From assembly GCA_033297205.1 (NCBI GenBank), contig MU859384.1, positions 4,788 to 24,056 on the forward strand: DNA of 19,269 nucleotides, given 5' to 3'. The stretch is from Pseudoneurospora amorphoporcata. Lineage: Eukaryota; Ascomycota; Sordariomycetes; Sordariales; Sordariaceae. The notes under the pieces are model-generated. The model saw only the letters and a list, made by a program, of their open reading frames with translations. It was not told the origin of the DNA and ran no database searches. Position numbers and translations under genes: made by a program. Shown here one piece after another: positions 19,163 to 19,269 of this stretch (positions are counted from its first letter, which is position 1; each line of letters begins with the position of its first letter).

Positions 19163-19197
19163 CACCGCCAGTTATCACCGCCAGTTATCACCGCCAG
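19163..19197. repeat. 13-bp tandem repeat, 2.7 copies
   Basis: CACCGCCAGTTAT occurs at 19163-19175 and 19176-19188, followed by the partial copy CACCGCCAG at 19189-19197. The copies are identical, so the duplication is recent. Confidence 0.8.
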
Positions 19198-19269
19198 AAG
19201 CAGTCGCGACGAGATCAAACACGCAACCAGCTGTCAAAACCAGCCGGCAAGTCAGCCCGCGACGGGTAT

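Overview
This window reads as nuclear DNA of a filamentous ascomycete, most likely a Sordariomycete and possibly Sordariales. The evidence is short introns (59-130 bp) with GT...YAG borders and CTAAC/CTGAC-type branch points, an Mbp1-type APSES cell-cycle transcription factor, a fungal DMT-superfamily transporter related to yeast Thi74/YML018C, and F-box genes of the kind that proliferate in these fungi. Gene density is low, with roughly five genes or gene remnants in 19 kb. Nothing looks bacterial, plasmid-borne or viral, and I see no CRISPR array, no transposase and no convincing tRNA or rRNA.

Layout. 1-3046 has no supportable gene. It opens with a 26-C homopolymer and related runs that look like a contig-edge artefact. 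3047-4423 (+) encodes a 458-aa single-pass membrane protein with a long disordered tail and a compact C-terminal Cys-containing motif. 4424-6619 is intergenic. 6620/7058-9657 (-) is the best gene in the window: an Mbp1-like subunit of the MBF G1/S transcription complex, with two N-terminal introns solved from the sequence. Its reading frame continues for 145 codons past a TAG that may lie inside a retained 69-bp intron. Three ACGCG (MCB-core) sites lie within 44 bp upstream of it, which could mean MBF self-control. 9658-11125 is the gap shared by two divergent genes and holds a perfect 13-bp inverted repeat. 11126-11663 (+) is a proposed two-exon gene for a 135-aa acidic protein with two RVxF-like motifs. 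Its ATG overlaps the stop codon of a hydrophobic 56-codon upstream ORF (TAATG).

12470-13909 (+) is an intronless 479-aa ten-helix transporter, followed at once by poly-T. 13910-15309 is intergenic with a 46-T run and a tetranucleotide repeat. 15310-16542 (+) is an F-box protein ORF. Leucine-rich-looking coding sequence continues downstream to 17206, but in fragments in changing frames, so the gene is probably decayed at its 3' end. A second F-box relic at about 17772-18345 keeps a TATA box, a start codon and a credible first intron, but has lost the front half of the F-box and carries a frameshift. The window ends in minisatellite and microsatellite DNA (18935-19197).

The genes show no shared pathway or clustering. 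The most interesting points are the Mbp1 C-terminus with its promoter, the small RVxF-bearing gene with its TAATG overlap, and the two F-box genes caught at different stages of decay.
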